A program made the translations under genes and the position numbers. A model generated the notes under the pieces. It saw only the letters and a list, made by a program, of their open reading frames with translations, ran no database searches and was not told the origin of the DNA. Positions 8,579-17,249 of a DNA stretch of 64,000 nucleotides are shown piece by piece; position 1 is the stretch's first letter; each line of letters begins with the position of its first letter. Origin of the DNA: Burkholderia gladioli (GTDB lineage Bacteria > Pseudomonadota > Gammaproteobacteria > Burkholderiales > Burkholderiaceae); the NCBI RefSeq assembly GCF_000959725.1, contig NZ_CP009323.1, positions 4,464,001-4,528,000 on the forward strand. The letters are read 5' to 3'.

Positions 8579-9766
8579 TTAGCGAGTCGGCGCTGCGCCG
8601 GCGACCCGTTCGGCAAGCTCGTCGCTGTGCTCGCCCAAAACTGGCGCATAGGTCGCGCGCCCTCTGCTCATTGTCGAGAAGTGCACAGGCTGCTCCGGCA
8701 TTTTGAGGTGCACGTCACCCATGGCCCCGGAGCGGAATAGCGCGCGGCGCGTCGCCTGTTCGCTGTCCACTGCATTCGCCACGTCCTCGATCGGCGCACA
8801 GGGAATGCCGGCTGCCGAAAGCGCGTCGAGAATGACCGACACATCGAGGGTCCGCGACCATTGTGCGATCGCTTCGCGCAACGCCGCCTCATTACCGCCG
8901 CGCAATTCATCGGATGCGAACCGCGGATCTGAAGACAAATCGGGGCGTCCGATCAACGCCGCAAACGTTGCGAATAGCTTGTTGTTCAGTACTGCGAGAA
9001 TGAAATTGCCGTCTCGTGCGGCGAAAGCACCGAACGGTGCGGAAAGCGGATGACGGTTGCCGACGCGGGTCGGCGCGGTCCCCGTTGCGATGTACGCGCA
9101 AGCCGCCGTGGGCATGAGCGTCAGCAATGTGTCGAACATCGCAACGTCCAGGTAGCAACCCTCGCCTGTCGCATTGCGTTGCACGAGCGCGGCAAGAATG
9201 CCCCAGGAGGCGAATAGCCCCGCGGACAAATCACCGAAAGCTTCGCCCACGATCATCGGCGGCCGATCGCTTTCGCCGTTGATCGACATGAGTCCCGTGA
9301 GGGCTTGCACCACGAGATCATAGGCTGGCCGGTTCGACGCACCGTCCTGACCGAAGCCGGAAATGCTCGCATATACGAGGCGGCTATTGCGGGCGCGAAG
9401 CGCTTCGTGGCCAATGCCGAGCTTCTTCGCCACGCCGGGGCGAAAATTCTCGATCACCACGTCGGCGTCTTCCACAAGCGCAATGGCGCGCGCCCTGTCT
9501 TGAGGCTCCTTCAGGTCGAGCACGATGCTTTTCTTGCCCCGGTTTGCGAACATGAAGAGCGCACTGGAGCCATCGACGAATGGGCCGACATGACGGTAGT
9601 CGTCCCCTTGCGGTGATTCGATCTTGATAACCTCGGCCCCGAGATCGGCGAGCAGCGCCGTGGCGAAGGGCCCGGCGAGCACCCGGGTGAAATCGACCAC
9701 CTTAAGACCCTTCAACGGGCCCGCGCCCTCGCGTTCATGTGGGGAGAGCTCATGCGAACTTGTCAT
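8579..9766 (-). CDS. type III CoA-transferase (CaiB/BaiF family)
   Basis: The 395-residue protein belongs to the family that moves CoA between carboxylic acids through an aspartyl-CoA thioester. It has the N-terminal motif GLKVVDFTRVLAGPFATALLADLGAEVIKIE (about 20-50), NRGKKSIVLDLK, VVIENFRPGVAKKLG and YASISGFGQDG. The predicted catalytic Asp is in GEAFGDLSAGLFA, the position equivalent to Asp169 of formyl-CoA transferase. It heads the leftward pair with the crotonase and is divergent from the HutC-type regulator at 9942. The likely job is to activate the carboxylic acid made by the lyase encoded at 11.7-13.2 kb. The CoA donor and acceptor are not predictable. Confidence 0.88.
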   Translation of the reverse strand: MTSSHELSPHEREGAGPLKGLKVVDFTRVLAGPFATALLADLGAEVIKIESPQGDDYRHVGPFVDGSSALFMFANRGKKSIVLDLKEPQDRARAIALVEDADVVIENFRPGVAKKLGIGHEALRARNSRLVYASISGFGQDGASNRPAYDLVVQALTGLMSINGESDRPPMIVGEAFGDLSAGLFASWGILAALVQRNATGEGCYLDVAMFDTLLTLMPTAACAYIATGTAPTRVGNRHPLSAPFGAFAARDGNFILAVLNNKLFATFAALIGRPDLSSDPRFASDELRGGNEAALREAIAQWSRTLDVSVILDALSAAGIPCAPIEDVANAVDSEQATRRALFRSGAMGDVHLKMPEQPVHFSTMSRGRATYAPVLGEHSDELAERVAGAAPTR

Positions 9767-9941
9767 AAAAAACCTTCGATCAGAAGAGAACGGGGGAGTC
9801 CTCGAATAAATACAGTGCCTTTACACTTCAAAAAGCTACGCTCCCCAAGCGTCAGATGACCCGGCTTGCTGCAGACGGTTCAGTGATGCGCCCGGTGATC
9901 TATACCTGACATGCTATGATGGGCAAACCATCAACGATGCC
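9767..9941. promoter_or_regulatory. divergent promoter region
   Basis: These 175 bases separate the leftward CoA-transferase gene from the rightward GntR regulator and must hold at least their two promoters. An A/T-rich stretch lies at about 9805-9835. One weak match to the HutC-type GTNTANAC motif, ATCTATAC at 9898-9905, is just upstream of the regulator. Its one mismatch makes it unremarkable by itself. Confidence 0.4.
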
Positions 9942-10718
9942 ATGAGCCTTCGCGGTATGCCGAACATGCGCCACACCTCTCCGAGGAACACCGTTGCCGA
10001 TCTGCCCCGGCCGCTTTACGAGCAGATCAAACAGTACGTACTGGACCAGATTGCAGACGGCTTGTATCGCCCGGGAGAAAAAATTCCCAGCGAAAACGAA
10101 CTCGTTGCAATCTTTGGCACGTCGAGACTCACGGTCAACCGTGCATTGCGCGAGCTGTCGAGCAGTGGCGTCCTGCAGCGCCTGCATGGCGTGGGTACGT
10201 TTGTGGCGCAACCCAAAGCGGCTTCCATGTTCATTCACCTTCATAACATCGCCGACGACATTCGCTCGCGCGGTCAGGCGCTGACAACGCGAGTTTTCGA
10301 ACTCGGGCGCATCCGGCCCACTGCCGAAATCGCCACACGCATGGAAACGACACGCCGCAACTCGATCTTCCACAGCCTGGTCGTCTATTGCGCGAACGGC
10401 ATGCCGGTGCAACTCGAAGACCGCTACGTCGCGCCTGGCTTCGCACCTGACTACCTGCAGCAGGATTTCGCACAGCAGTCGACAACGGACTACCTTCAGT
10501 CCATCGCGCTGCCCACCGCGACCGAGCACGAGATGCAGGCCGTCAACCCCGAGGCAACAGAAGCGTCGCTGCTCGGCGTTTCCGAAATCGAGCCATGTCT
10601 GCTGGTCAGGCGCAAAACCTGGGTTGGCAGCACGGTCACCACTTTTTCGCGTTTTCTGCATCCTGGCTCCCGTCACACTTTTTTCAGCCGCTCGTCGCTC
10701 GACTCGATCGCGTCCTAG
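9942..10718 (+). CDS. GntR regulator, HutC subfamily (UTRA effector domain)
   Basis: The 258-residue regulator has an N-terminal winged helix at about residues 20-90 (PLYEQIKQYVLDQIADGLYRPGEKIPSENEL, then SRLTVNRALRELSSSGVLQRLHGVGTFV). A UTRA-type ligand domain follows at about 105-250, with IRSRGQALTTRV, LEDRYVAPGFAPDYLQQDF and VRRKTWVGSTVTTFSRFLHPG. This layout is that of HutC, the histidine-utilisation repressor that senses urocanate, the product of HAL. Its presence next to a HAL homologue suggests an acrylate product of the lyase as inducer (inference). It converges on the dehydrogenase gene with a 22-bp gap. Starts at 9957 or 9966 are also possible; no strong ribosome site picks one. 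Confidence 0.87.
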   Translation: MSLRGMPNMRHTSPRNTVADLPRPLYEQIKQYVLDQIADGLYRPGEKIPSENELVAIFGTSRLTVNRALRELSSSGVLQRLHGVGTFVAQPKAASMFIHLHNIADDIRSRGQALTTRVFELGRIRPTAEIATRMETTRRNSIFHSLVVYCANGMPVQLEDRYVAPGFAPDYLQQDFAQQSTTDYLQSIALPTATEHEMQAVNPEATEASLLGVSEIEPCLLVRRKTWVGSTVTTFSRFLHPGSRHTFFSRSSLDSIAS

Positions 10719-10740
10719 GCGGCGAGCGTATCGAACCGCA

Positions 10741-11640
10741 TCAGGACTGTGCGCCGCTCGCGGCTCGGTCCCGCAACATCTGTACAGTCTCGTCGCGGCG
10801 CCGCAGCGCCGTCGCAATACTCTCGGTCGTCCACTGATAAAAGCCGCGACCGCTCTTGATGCCGAAAGCGCGCTCCGCGCACAATTGCCGCACAATGAGG
10901 GACGTGTCCATGTCTCGCGACAAGGACGGCATCAGCATGCTGGACACCTTCTCCACCACGTCGAGCCCCGCCAGGTCCATCAACTGCAACGGACCGGATG
11001 CAGACCAGCGCGGCGCGAGCGTCGTCTCCACGGCACGATCCACGTCCTCAATCGACGCCACGCCCTGTTCGACAAGATAAAGCGCTTCGCGCAGCATGGC
11101 GTATTGCAGCCGATTGACGACGAAGCCGGCAATGTCCCGATTAACCTCGATCGACGCCTTGCCAAGACGGACGCAAACTGCGCGCGTCCGGTTCACGACC
11201 TCGTCGGCTGTACGCGCGCCGCGCACGATTTCTACCAGCGGCATGATGGCTGCCGGATTGAACCAATGCAGTCCCACGAGGCGCTCGGGGTAGCGCAGAC
11301 CCTCTGCGATCACGGAAATCGGTACGCTCGATGTATTGGTTGTCAGCAGGCAGTCAGGTGACACCACGGCCTCTATCTCGCCGAATATCTGCTGCTTGAT
11401 GGCGACATCCTCCGCGACGTTCTCGCTGACAATGGAGGCGCCGTTCACGCACTGTTCGAGCGTGTCCGTATAGTCGACTGGGGCGTGCTCACCGGCCAAC
11501 GCCGCGACGACCTTGCGCGCCGCCTCCAGCGTCCGCTCGCTGCGCGAATAGACGCTCACCGAATAACCATTTGATGCAAATACCGCGGCAATTGCCGCGC
11601 CCATCGTCCCTGCACCCACTACCGCTGCTCTTTCCAGCAT
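10741..11640 (-). CDS. 3-hydroxyacyl-CoA dehydrogenase family
   Basis: This is an NAD-dependent 3-hydroxyacyl-CoA dehydrogenase-like enzyme of about 299 residues. From Met 11640, the Rossmann motif GAGTMG is at 9-14. The catalytic pair His125 (GLHWFNP) and Glu137 have the family spacing of 12, and Ser104/105 lie in NTSS. DIAGFVVNRLQYAMLREA begins the C-terminal domain. I chose ATG 11640 because GGAG lies eight bases upstream and the family N-terminus begins there. An in-frame ATG at 11712 overlaps the lyase stop as ATGA but has no ribosome site and would add 24 atypical residues. The protein could oxidise the hydrated acyl-CoA made by the crotonase; L-carnitine dehydrogenase belongs to the same superfamily and is an alternative. 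Confidence 0.87.
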   Translation of the reverse strand: MLERAAVVGAGTMGAAIAAVFASNGYSVSVYSRSERTLEAARKVVAALAGEHAPVDYTDTLEQCVNGASIVSENVAEDVAIKQQIFGEIEAVVSPDCLLTTNTSSVPISVIAEGLRYPERLVGLHWFNPAAIMPLVEIVRGARTADEVVNRTRAVCVRLGKASIEVNRDIAGFVVNRLQYAMLREALYLVEQGVASIEDVDRAVETTLAPRWSASGPLQLMDLAGLDVVEKVSSMLMPSLSRDMDTSLIVRQLCAERAFGIKSGRGFYQWTTESIATALRRRDETVQMLRDRAASGAQS

Positions 11641-11708
11641 TCCGTCTTCTCCACATCCAACTAGTTGTGTCCTTGCAACCGGAAATTCCGATCCTCGTAT
11701 GTCATCGT

Positions 11709-13244
11709 TCATGAGCGCGCGTGTTGCAGAGCCAGTTCGAAAGCACCTGATTTGATCAACTCACGAATGGCGCGCAAATCCCGATGCAGTTCACGATCTG
11801 CACCCAGCGGGCTCACGTGTTCGCGCAGCACGTTGTACACCGCACCTGTGCCACGACCTGCACGGAGCGGGCGATGGAATTCGAGCGCTTGGGCAGCGCA
11901 TAGAAATTCGACGCTCAGAATGTCCAAGGCGTTGTCGATAGCCGTCATGGCCTTCTGCGCGGCCGTCACACCCATGCTGATATGGTCTTCCTGCGCCGCA
12001 CACGTCGATACCGTGTGCACGCTGGCCGGTGCCGCCAGTGCGCGATTCTCGCCCGCACGTGCTGCCGCAACATACGGTGGAATCATCAGCCCGGAATTTG
12101 CACCGCTTTCGCTCACCAAAAACGGCGGCAACTCGCTGATGTGCTCGTTGGTGAGCCGGTCGGAGCGCGCTTGAGACATCGTGCTCAAATTGGCTATTGC
12201 GATAGCGAGGAAATCGAGCGCAAGCGCCGTCGGCGCGCCATGCCCGTTCCCGCCAGGCAGCGCCACGATTTGCTCGCCGTCGTCGACGAAGACTGGATTG
12301 TCGGTGACTGAATTGATCTCAATGTCGAAGACGCGATTGCAATAATCGAGCGCGTCGCGCACGGCACCGTGGACCTGCGGAATGCAGCGCAGACTGAGCG
12401 CATCCTGCAAGCGATGCTGCCGGTTCGCTTCGAGTATCTCGCTGTTTGCCAGCACTTCGCGCAACCGGCGCGCGGTCTCCACCTGGCCGGGATGTGGACG
12501 CAAGCGCTGTAGCCGCTCGTCGTATCCGCGGCTGTTGCCACGCAGCGCCTCCAGACTCATCGCACCCGCCACGTCGGCCGTTTCGACCAGACGCATGGCG
12601 CGATGCACCGCAAGCGCGCCGATAGCCGTCACCTCATGGGCGCCGCTTAGGAGAGCATGGCCCTCGCGAATGCCCGGCTCCCTCACTTCAATTCCCGCGC
12701 GCCGCATCGCTTCGCGACCGGGCAGCAGTTCGGTTTCGTACCATGCCTCCCCGTAACCAAAAATCACGAGGCCGATATGCGCCGTCGCGATCAAATATCC
12801 CACCGAGCCTCCCCGCGGCGCCCATGGAGTGACGCCCGCGTTAAGCATCGCCACCATCGTCTCGACAAGGCTCGCACTGACACCGCTCCTACCCTGTAGA
12901 AGACTCTTGATGACGACGGCCATAATCGCCCTCACCTCTTCGGACTCGTGCGGCTCACCCACGCCGCATGCATGGCTTTTGAGCATATTTAACTGGGCAC
13001 GTGCGACTTCTTCGGGAGAGAGCATTTGGCGATAGAGGTCACCGACGCCGGTCGTCAGACCGTAAATGGCCTGGCCACGGGCCATCATTCGCGCAACGCG
13101 CGCATGTGTTTCGCGCACGCCATGGAGCGCGCCGCTATCAATCGATACCGGCGCACCGGCTGCGATTGCAGCGATATCCGCGACGGACGTGGATGCCGTT
13201 CCCAGCTCAATAGCCGGGCGATCCACCACTGATTGCTGTTTCAC
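11709..13244 (-). CDS. histidine/aromatic ammonia-lyase homologue lacking the MIO-forming triad
   Basis: The 511 residues align with HAL over their length: Tyr61 in YGLTTG (HAL Tyr53), His91 in KSHACG (HAL His83), SLRCIPQVHG (Arg286 for HAL Arg283), TDNPVFV, NGHGAPTA and Glu419 in QEDHISM (HAL Glu414). The MIO site, GSVGASGDLAPLAH in HAL, reads GSVGYLIATAH at 146-156. The Ala-Ser-Gly that cyclises to MIO is absent and the loop is shortened. HAL Asn195 and Tyr280 correspond to Ser200 and Leu283. Such a protein cannot use MIO chemistry. Ergothionase, which eliminates trimethylamine from a histidine betaine, is a family relative that I recall works without MIO. The adjacent quaternary-amine transporter supports elimination of a tertiary amine. 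The start is GTG with AAGGA six bases upstream. Confidence 0.85.
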   Translation of the reverse strand: MKQQSVVDRPAIELGTASTSVADIAAIAAGAPVSIDSGALHGVRETHARVARMMARGQAIYGLTTGVGDLYRQMLSPEEVARAQLNMLKSHACGVGEPHESEEVRAIMAVVIKSLLQGRSGVSASLVETMVAMLNAGVTPWAPRGGSVGYLIATAHIGLVIFGYGEAWYETELLPGREAMRRAGIEVREPGIREGHALLSGAHEVTAIGALAVHRAMRLVETADVAGAMSLEALRGNSRGYDERLQRLRPHPGQVETARRLREVLANSEILEANRQHRLQDALSLRCIPQVHGAVRDALDYCNRVFDIEINSVTDNPVFVDDGEQIVALPGGNGHGAPTALALDFLAIAIANLSTMSQARSDRLTNEHISELPPFLVSESGANSGLMIPPYVAAARAGENRALAAPASVHTVSTCAAQEDHISMGVTAAQKAMTAIDNALDILSVEFLCAAQALEFHRPLRAGRGTGAVYNVLREHVSPLGADRELHRDLRAIRELIKSGAFELALQHARS

Positions 13245-13304
13245 TTCTCATCCTTTTGGAAGCTGCGGCGAGATCCGCGAGAGTGTGTATTCCATGCAGG
13301 GCCT

Positions 13305-14219
13305 TTATCGACCGAGCCCTTTCGCTTTCAGCCAATCGGCTGCGACGGTGTCGAAGCTTTCCTGCTTCGCCAGCCGCGCGTTCATCACGACCAGATCGTC
13401 TGTCGTCAAGGCGCTGGAGACCTGGTTCAGAACCTGTTGAATCTTGTCGTTGAGTCGATCCTTCGCCACGAGTGGGACAATGTTCTGCGCAGGAAAGAGG
13501 TTCTTCCGGTCCTTGAGCGCAATGAGCTTGTCTTGCTTCATCGCTGGGTCCGTCGAGGTCATGTCCGCCGCCTGGACCTGACCGTTCTTCAATGCCGACA
13601 ACGTAATCGGCCCTGCGACGTCGAGAGTCCGGAAAGACTTGAAGGTGACGCCATAGACCTCCTTGAGCCCCACTACGCCTTCGCGGCGCGTCTTCCACTC
13701 CGGCGGTCCGCCCAGCACCAATTGGTCGGCTACGGGGCCGAGATCGGAGATTGACGTGAGCGAGTACTTTTTCGCCGTCGCCTGCGTGACCGCGAGCACG
13801 TCAGTGTCCTCGGCCTTCGAGTATGCAAGCATCGCAATCTGCTTCGGCAGCGCGGCGGCCAGCGCCTTCGCGACGTCTTCAGGCGTATGGGCAGATGCGT
13901 TCCTGTCGAGATAACTGAGCGTGGCGCCCGTATATTCGGGTATTACACTAATCGAGCCGTCGAGCAGTGCAGGCATATAGACCTCCCGGCTGCCGATATT
14001 GAGCTTCACGTCTGCGTTGATGCCCTTCGCGCGCAGCGCCTGTGCGAAGATCGTCGCAAGCAGCTCACTTTCGGGGAAATCGGCGGAGCCGACCACGAGG
14101 GATCCACCGGCGGCGCTCTTCCCGTCCGACGAAAGTGGATTCCCGGTTGCCTGCACCGGAACCAGCATTGCGGTCGCCATCGCCGCGGAACACATTGCAA
14201 TACACAGCTTCTTCAGCAT
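13305..14219 (-). CDS. quaternary-amine ABC transporter, substrate-binding protein (OpuCC/OsmF type)
   Basis: This periplasmic binding protein has about 304 residues with a signal peptide (LKKLCIAMCSAAMATAMLV). The mature part matches the OpuAC/OsmF fold for glycine betaine, choline and carnitine: LVVGSADFPESELLATIFAQAL, a GSREVYMPALLDGSISVIPEYTG segment characteristic of this group, and ALTTDDLVVMNARL near the end. I chose ATG 14219 because GAGGA sits six bases before it; the upstream ATG at 14225 directly abuts that site. It is followed by the MIO-less lyase gene 60 bp downstream and preceded by two permeases and an ATPase. The ligand is probably the lyase substrate. Confidence 0.9.
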   Translation of the reverse strand: MLKKLCIAMCSAAMATAMLVPVQATGNPLSSDGKSAAGGSLVVGSADFPESELLATIFAQALRAKGINADVKLNIGSREVYMPALLDGSISVIPEYTGATLSYLDRNASAHTPEDVAKALAAALPKQIAMLAYSKAEDTDVLAVTQATAKKYSLTSISDLGPVADQLVLGGPPEWKTRREGVVGLKEVYGVTFKSFRTLDVAGPITLSALKNGQVQAADMTSTDPAMKQDKLIALKDRKNLFPAQNIVPLVAKDRLNDKIQQVLNQVSSALTTDDLVVMNARLAKQESFDTVAADWLKAKGLGR

Positions 14220-14277
14220 GGTCATTCCTCGTTGAAGTTAACATTCCAAAGGCGCGGTGCCATTGCGCCGCCCCGCT

Positions 14278-14979
14278 TCATTCACTTGCTGGCCTGCCAA
14301 AGCACCTCGAGCGCCGCCGCGTAATTCCGGGTGAAACCAGCAATTGCGACAGCGCTCCCATCAACAAGTCCGCCGATAACGCGAGTGCGCCGACAAGAAT
14401 CGCGCCCGCCGCCATTTGCAAATAATCGTTTTGTGCCCGGCCGTCGATGATCAGGCGACCGAGTCCGCCGAGCGACACATAAGCGGCAATCGTCGCCGTC
14501 GAAATGGTTTGCAGCGTCGCGCTGCGCAATCCGGAAACGATCATCGGCAATCCGCATGGCACTTCCACGCTCAAGAGGAGCCTGAGCGGACGATAGCCCA
14601 TTCCCCTTGCGGCATCGACCACTGCTGGATCAACGGCGAGAATGCCCGCATAGGTTGCCGTCACGATGGGCGGCATCGCCAATACTGCGAGGACGATCAA
14701 GCTTGGCACCTCGAATGCGAGGTCTGACTCGAACACTGGCCCGAACACGATGACCAATAGCACGATCAGACCCAAGCTCGGCAACGCGCGCATCGCATTT
14801 GCAAGGCCCGCGATGACAAAGACGCCCCGCCGCGTGTGGCCAACATACAAGCCGAGCGGCAGGCCGACGAGACTGGCCGCAAACAGCGCTTCCCCCGTGT
14901 ATGTGAGGTGTTGGAAAATGAGGGCCACGATGCCATCCGACCCACTCCAATGCGAACCGTCAAGAAGCCAGTGAATCAT
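14278..14979 (-). CDS. quaternary-amine ABC transporter permease (OpuCD-like)
   Basis: This inner-membrane permease of about 233 residues has several hydrophobic segments and the binding-protein-dependent EAA-type loop around AARGMGYRPLRLLLSVEVPCGLPMIVSGLR. It also has the family phrase TISTATIAAYVSLGGLGRLI near the C-terminus. ATG 14979 overlaps the stop of the preceding permease gene as ATGA, which favours it over ATG 15015 further upstream. The pair of different permeases with one ATPase and one binding protein is the normal OpuC/YehXYZ arrangement. Confidence 0.87.
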   Translation of the reverse strand: MIHWLLDGSHWSGSDGIVALIFQHLTYTGEALFAASLVGLPLGLYVGHTRRGVFVIAGLANAMRALPSLGLIVLLVIVFGPVFESDLAFEVPSLIVLAVLAMPPIVTATYAGILAVDPAVVDAARGMGYRPLRLLLSVEVPCGLPMIVSGLRSATLQTISTATIAAYVSLGGLGRLIIDGRAQNDYLQMAAGAILVGALALSADLLMGALSQLLVSPGITRRRSRCFGRPASE

Positions 14980-15626
14980 GATCGCGTGCCCTCGGGCCGC
15001 CAAGGGGTGAGCCAACGTCCAACAAAAACGACGAGCCCATCAAGCGCCACCGCGAGCAGAATGCACAACGCGATGCCGACGACAATAGGGGTGATGAAAT
15101 GCAATTGCAGTCCTTGCGTGAACAACGCACCAAGTTGTGGCATGCCGACCAGCGCGGCGACCGACACGATGCTGACGTTCGACACGGCCGCTACGCGCAT
15201 TCCGGCTGTAATAACCGGCACTGCAACCGGCAGCTCCACCGTAATGAAGCGGAGAAACTGGCGATAACCCATGGCGTCCGCCGCTTGCAGCGTTTCCGGC
15301 GCGATTGCGCCCAAGCCATCGTCCACGGTCCGCACCAGCAGCGCGACCGTGTAGACACTCAACGCAACGACCACGTTGGCCGGATCGAGAATACGCGTTC
15401 CTAGCAAGGCAGGCAGGAGTACGAACATTGCAAGTGACGGAATTGTGTAGAGCAGCCCCGCCATCCCAAGCAGTGGCGATCTCAACGCACCGCTGCAATG
15501 GGCAATCCATCCCAGCGGAACCGAGCAGACCAAACCGATTACAAGGGGTACAAGCGACAGAACGAGATGCCACCCCAACAACACCGCGATGTTGCCGGAT
15601 TCGCGAACCAGCCAGTCTAGGTTCAT
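14976..15626 (-). CDS. quaternary-amine ABC transporter permease (OpuCB-like)
   Basis: This 216-residue inner-membrane permease has the features HLVLSLVPLVIGLVCSVPLGW, GLLYTIPSLAMFVLLPALLG and the coupling loop ETLQAADAMGYRQFLRFITVELPVAVPVITAG. It has five to six predicted membrane spans. It overlaps the ATPase stop by four bases (ATGA at 15623-15626) and the next permease by four bases, so the transporter genes are translationally coupled. It pairs with the 14278-14979 permease. Confidence 0.88.
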   Translation of the reverse strand: MNLDWLVRESGNIAVLLGWHLVLSLVPLVIGLVCSVPLGWIAHCSGALRSPLLGMAGLLYTIPSLAMFVLLPALLGTRILDPANVVVALSVYTVALLVRTVDDGLGAIAPETLQAADAMGYRQFLRFITVELPVAVPVITAGMRVAAVSNVSIVSVAALVGMPQLGALFTQGLQLHFITPIVVGIALCILLAVALDGLVVFVGRWLTPWRPEGTRS

Positions 15627-16735
15627 GCTGCCCTCCCCGCCCGTCCGGGGGACCGGCCGTCGATCAGGTTAAGCACGTCTTCGCTGCTCACCGTGCCCAG
15701 CAGCTTACCTTGTGCATCGACTACCGGCCCGCGTCGGCTCGGCGAGCTGAGCACGGCGTCGAGCAGCTGGCGCAGCGTGCCATGAAGCGGTGCGATCGTG
15801 CCGCTCAGATTGAGATCTTCCGTCCGCACCGGACTACGTAATTGCGCATGTTCGACCCAGCCCAGTGGCCTGTCGGCCTGATCGATAACCAGTAGCCAGC
15901 GACCACGCGCGATGTTGCGCGCAGACTCCGGCGCACCGCCCAGCGTTATGACGGGCTCCGGCGCGACGGGCAGATCCGCACCGAACTCCTCGAATGCCAG
16001 TGAGCGATAACCACGATCACGACCAATGAAATCCGCGACGAATGCATCCGCGGGTCGACGCAGCAATTGCTGCGGCGTCGCAATCTGCGCGAGCTGCCCC
16101 CCCGTTCGCAGCACCGCGACCTGGTCGCCGAGCTTGAGCGCTTCGTCGATGTCGTGCGTGACCATAATGATGGTTTTGCCCATTTCACGTTGCAGCCGCA
16201 AAAATTCGTCCTGCAATTGTGTGCGCACCACGGGATCGACCGCGCTAAAGGGTTCGTCCATCAGCATGAACTGCGGATTGGATGCAAGTGCGCGCGCCAC
16301 ACCCACGCGCTGCTGTTGTCCGCCCGAAAGCTGCCACGGGTAGCGGCCAGCGAACGAAGCAGACAGGCCGACGCGCTCGATCAACTCCTGCGCGATCAGC
16401 CGCGCCTCCTTGCGACTCTTTCCATTGAGCCGCGCCGTCGTAGCGATGTTGTCAAGCACGGTGCGATGCGGAAAGAGGCCAGCGTGCTGAATTACGTAGC
16501 CGATGCGCCGGCGCAACGTCGCCTCGCCCATGCCGACGGTCGATCTCCCGTCGAGCCGCACATCCCCCGAAGAGGGCTGAATGAGCCGGTTCACCATTCG
16601 CAGCGACGTCGTCTTTCCGCAGCCTGACGGGCCAACGAGCACCGTCAGCTTGCCCGACGGCGCGATGAACGAAAGCCCGTTGACTGCAGTGGTGCCGTCG
16701 GAATAACGCTTGGTAACGCTTTCGAAAGAAATCAC
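15623..16735 (-). CDS. quaternary-amine ABC transporter ATPase with CBS region
   Basis: This ABC ATPase has 370 residues: Walker A GPSGCGKTT (about 35-43), Q-loop IQHAGLFPH, signature [15 protein letters not shown], Walker B FMLMDEPFSAVD and H-loop MVTHDIDEA. The C-terminal part after about residue 250 resembles the CBS regulatory domains of OpuA/OpuC-type ATPases, ending GPVVDAQGKLLGTVSSEDVLNLI. In that group CBS domains gate transport by ionic strength. The start is GTG at 16735 with AAGGA seven bases upstream. It is the first gene of the leftward operon ATPase-permease-permease-binding protein-lyase-dehydrogenase. Confidence 0.9.
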   Translation of the reverse strand: MISFESVTKRYSDGTTAVNGLSFIAPSGKLTVLVGPSGCGKTTSLRMVNRLIQPSSGDVRLDGRSTVGMGEATLRRRIGYVIQHAGLFPHRTVLDNIATTARLNGKSRKEARLIAQELIERVGLSASFAGRYPWQLSGGQQQRVGVARALASNPQFMLMDEPFSAVDPVVRTQLQDEFLRLQREMGKTIIMVTHDIDEALKLGDQVAVLRTGGQLAQIATPQQLLRRPADAFVADFIGRDRGYRSLAFEEFGADLPVAPEPVITLGGAPESARNIARGRWLLVIDQADRPLGWVEHAQLRSPVRTEDLNLSGTIAPLHGTLRQLLDAVLSSPSRRGPVVDAQGKLLGTVSSEDVLNLIDGRSPGRAGRAA

Positions 16736-17249
16736 GATTCCATCCTTTTAGACAGGTTAATGCCAGCCCCATATCTGGCCGACGTTCCGCCGTGCCGGCG
16801 ACACATCGCGTTGTGTGCCGAGGTGCTCTTGCTCCAGGCGCAGCGCCGAGTGGCGATTACTTGTCTTTACATGTCTAGATAATGTTGTCATCAATCGCGG
16901 CAGGCCGCAAGTCAAAAAAAAATGTTAGCGGATCCACCCGCCCGACGTTACGACTCCCTAGTGAGCTGACGCAGCCAAGCTGACCAGATAACCTCTCGCA
17001 GCAAACGCTGCAGACAAGAGTCGGCCCCGCGCAGCTCCCTTTGCGGAGCAAATGAGCTTATCCGTCGACGGCGAGGCGGTTCGTCTATGAGAATCAGAGC
17101 GGAAGAAGACTGCAGCCTGCTGCAGCAGCATAGAAATTAGTAAGCTCCTATGCAGGAAGAGCCCACGGAACGCGCCCGACGCCGGTCGTAAAATCAGCCG
17201 CGTGGCCGTTATTCGGAGGAGAGGATCACACGCACAGTCAGGCAAACAT
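16736..17249. other. intergenic region upstream of the transporter operon
   Basis: About 510 bases carry no supported gene. The part nearest 16735 must hold the promoter of the leftward transporter-lyase operon. A notable stretch at 16861-16885 reads TTGTCTTTACATGTCTAGAT, with the near-palindrome TGTCTAGATA and two one-mismatch matches to the HutC motif. From about 16990 rightward the sequence looks like non-coding debris leading into the IS21 remnant. Confidence 0.4.

Noticed and set aside
9898..16880. HutC-type half-site matches (ATCTATAC at 9898-9905, GTCTTTAC at 16863-16870, GTCTAGAT at 16873-16880)
   Set aside because: Each has one mismatch to GTNTANAC. Such matches are expected every few hundred bases by chance, so they do not support an operator call without conservation data.
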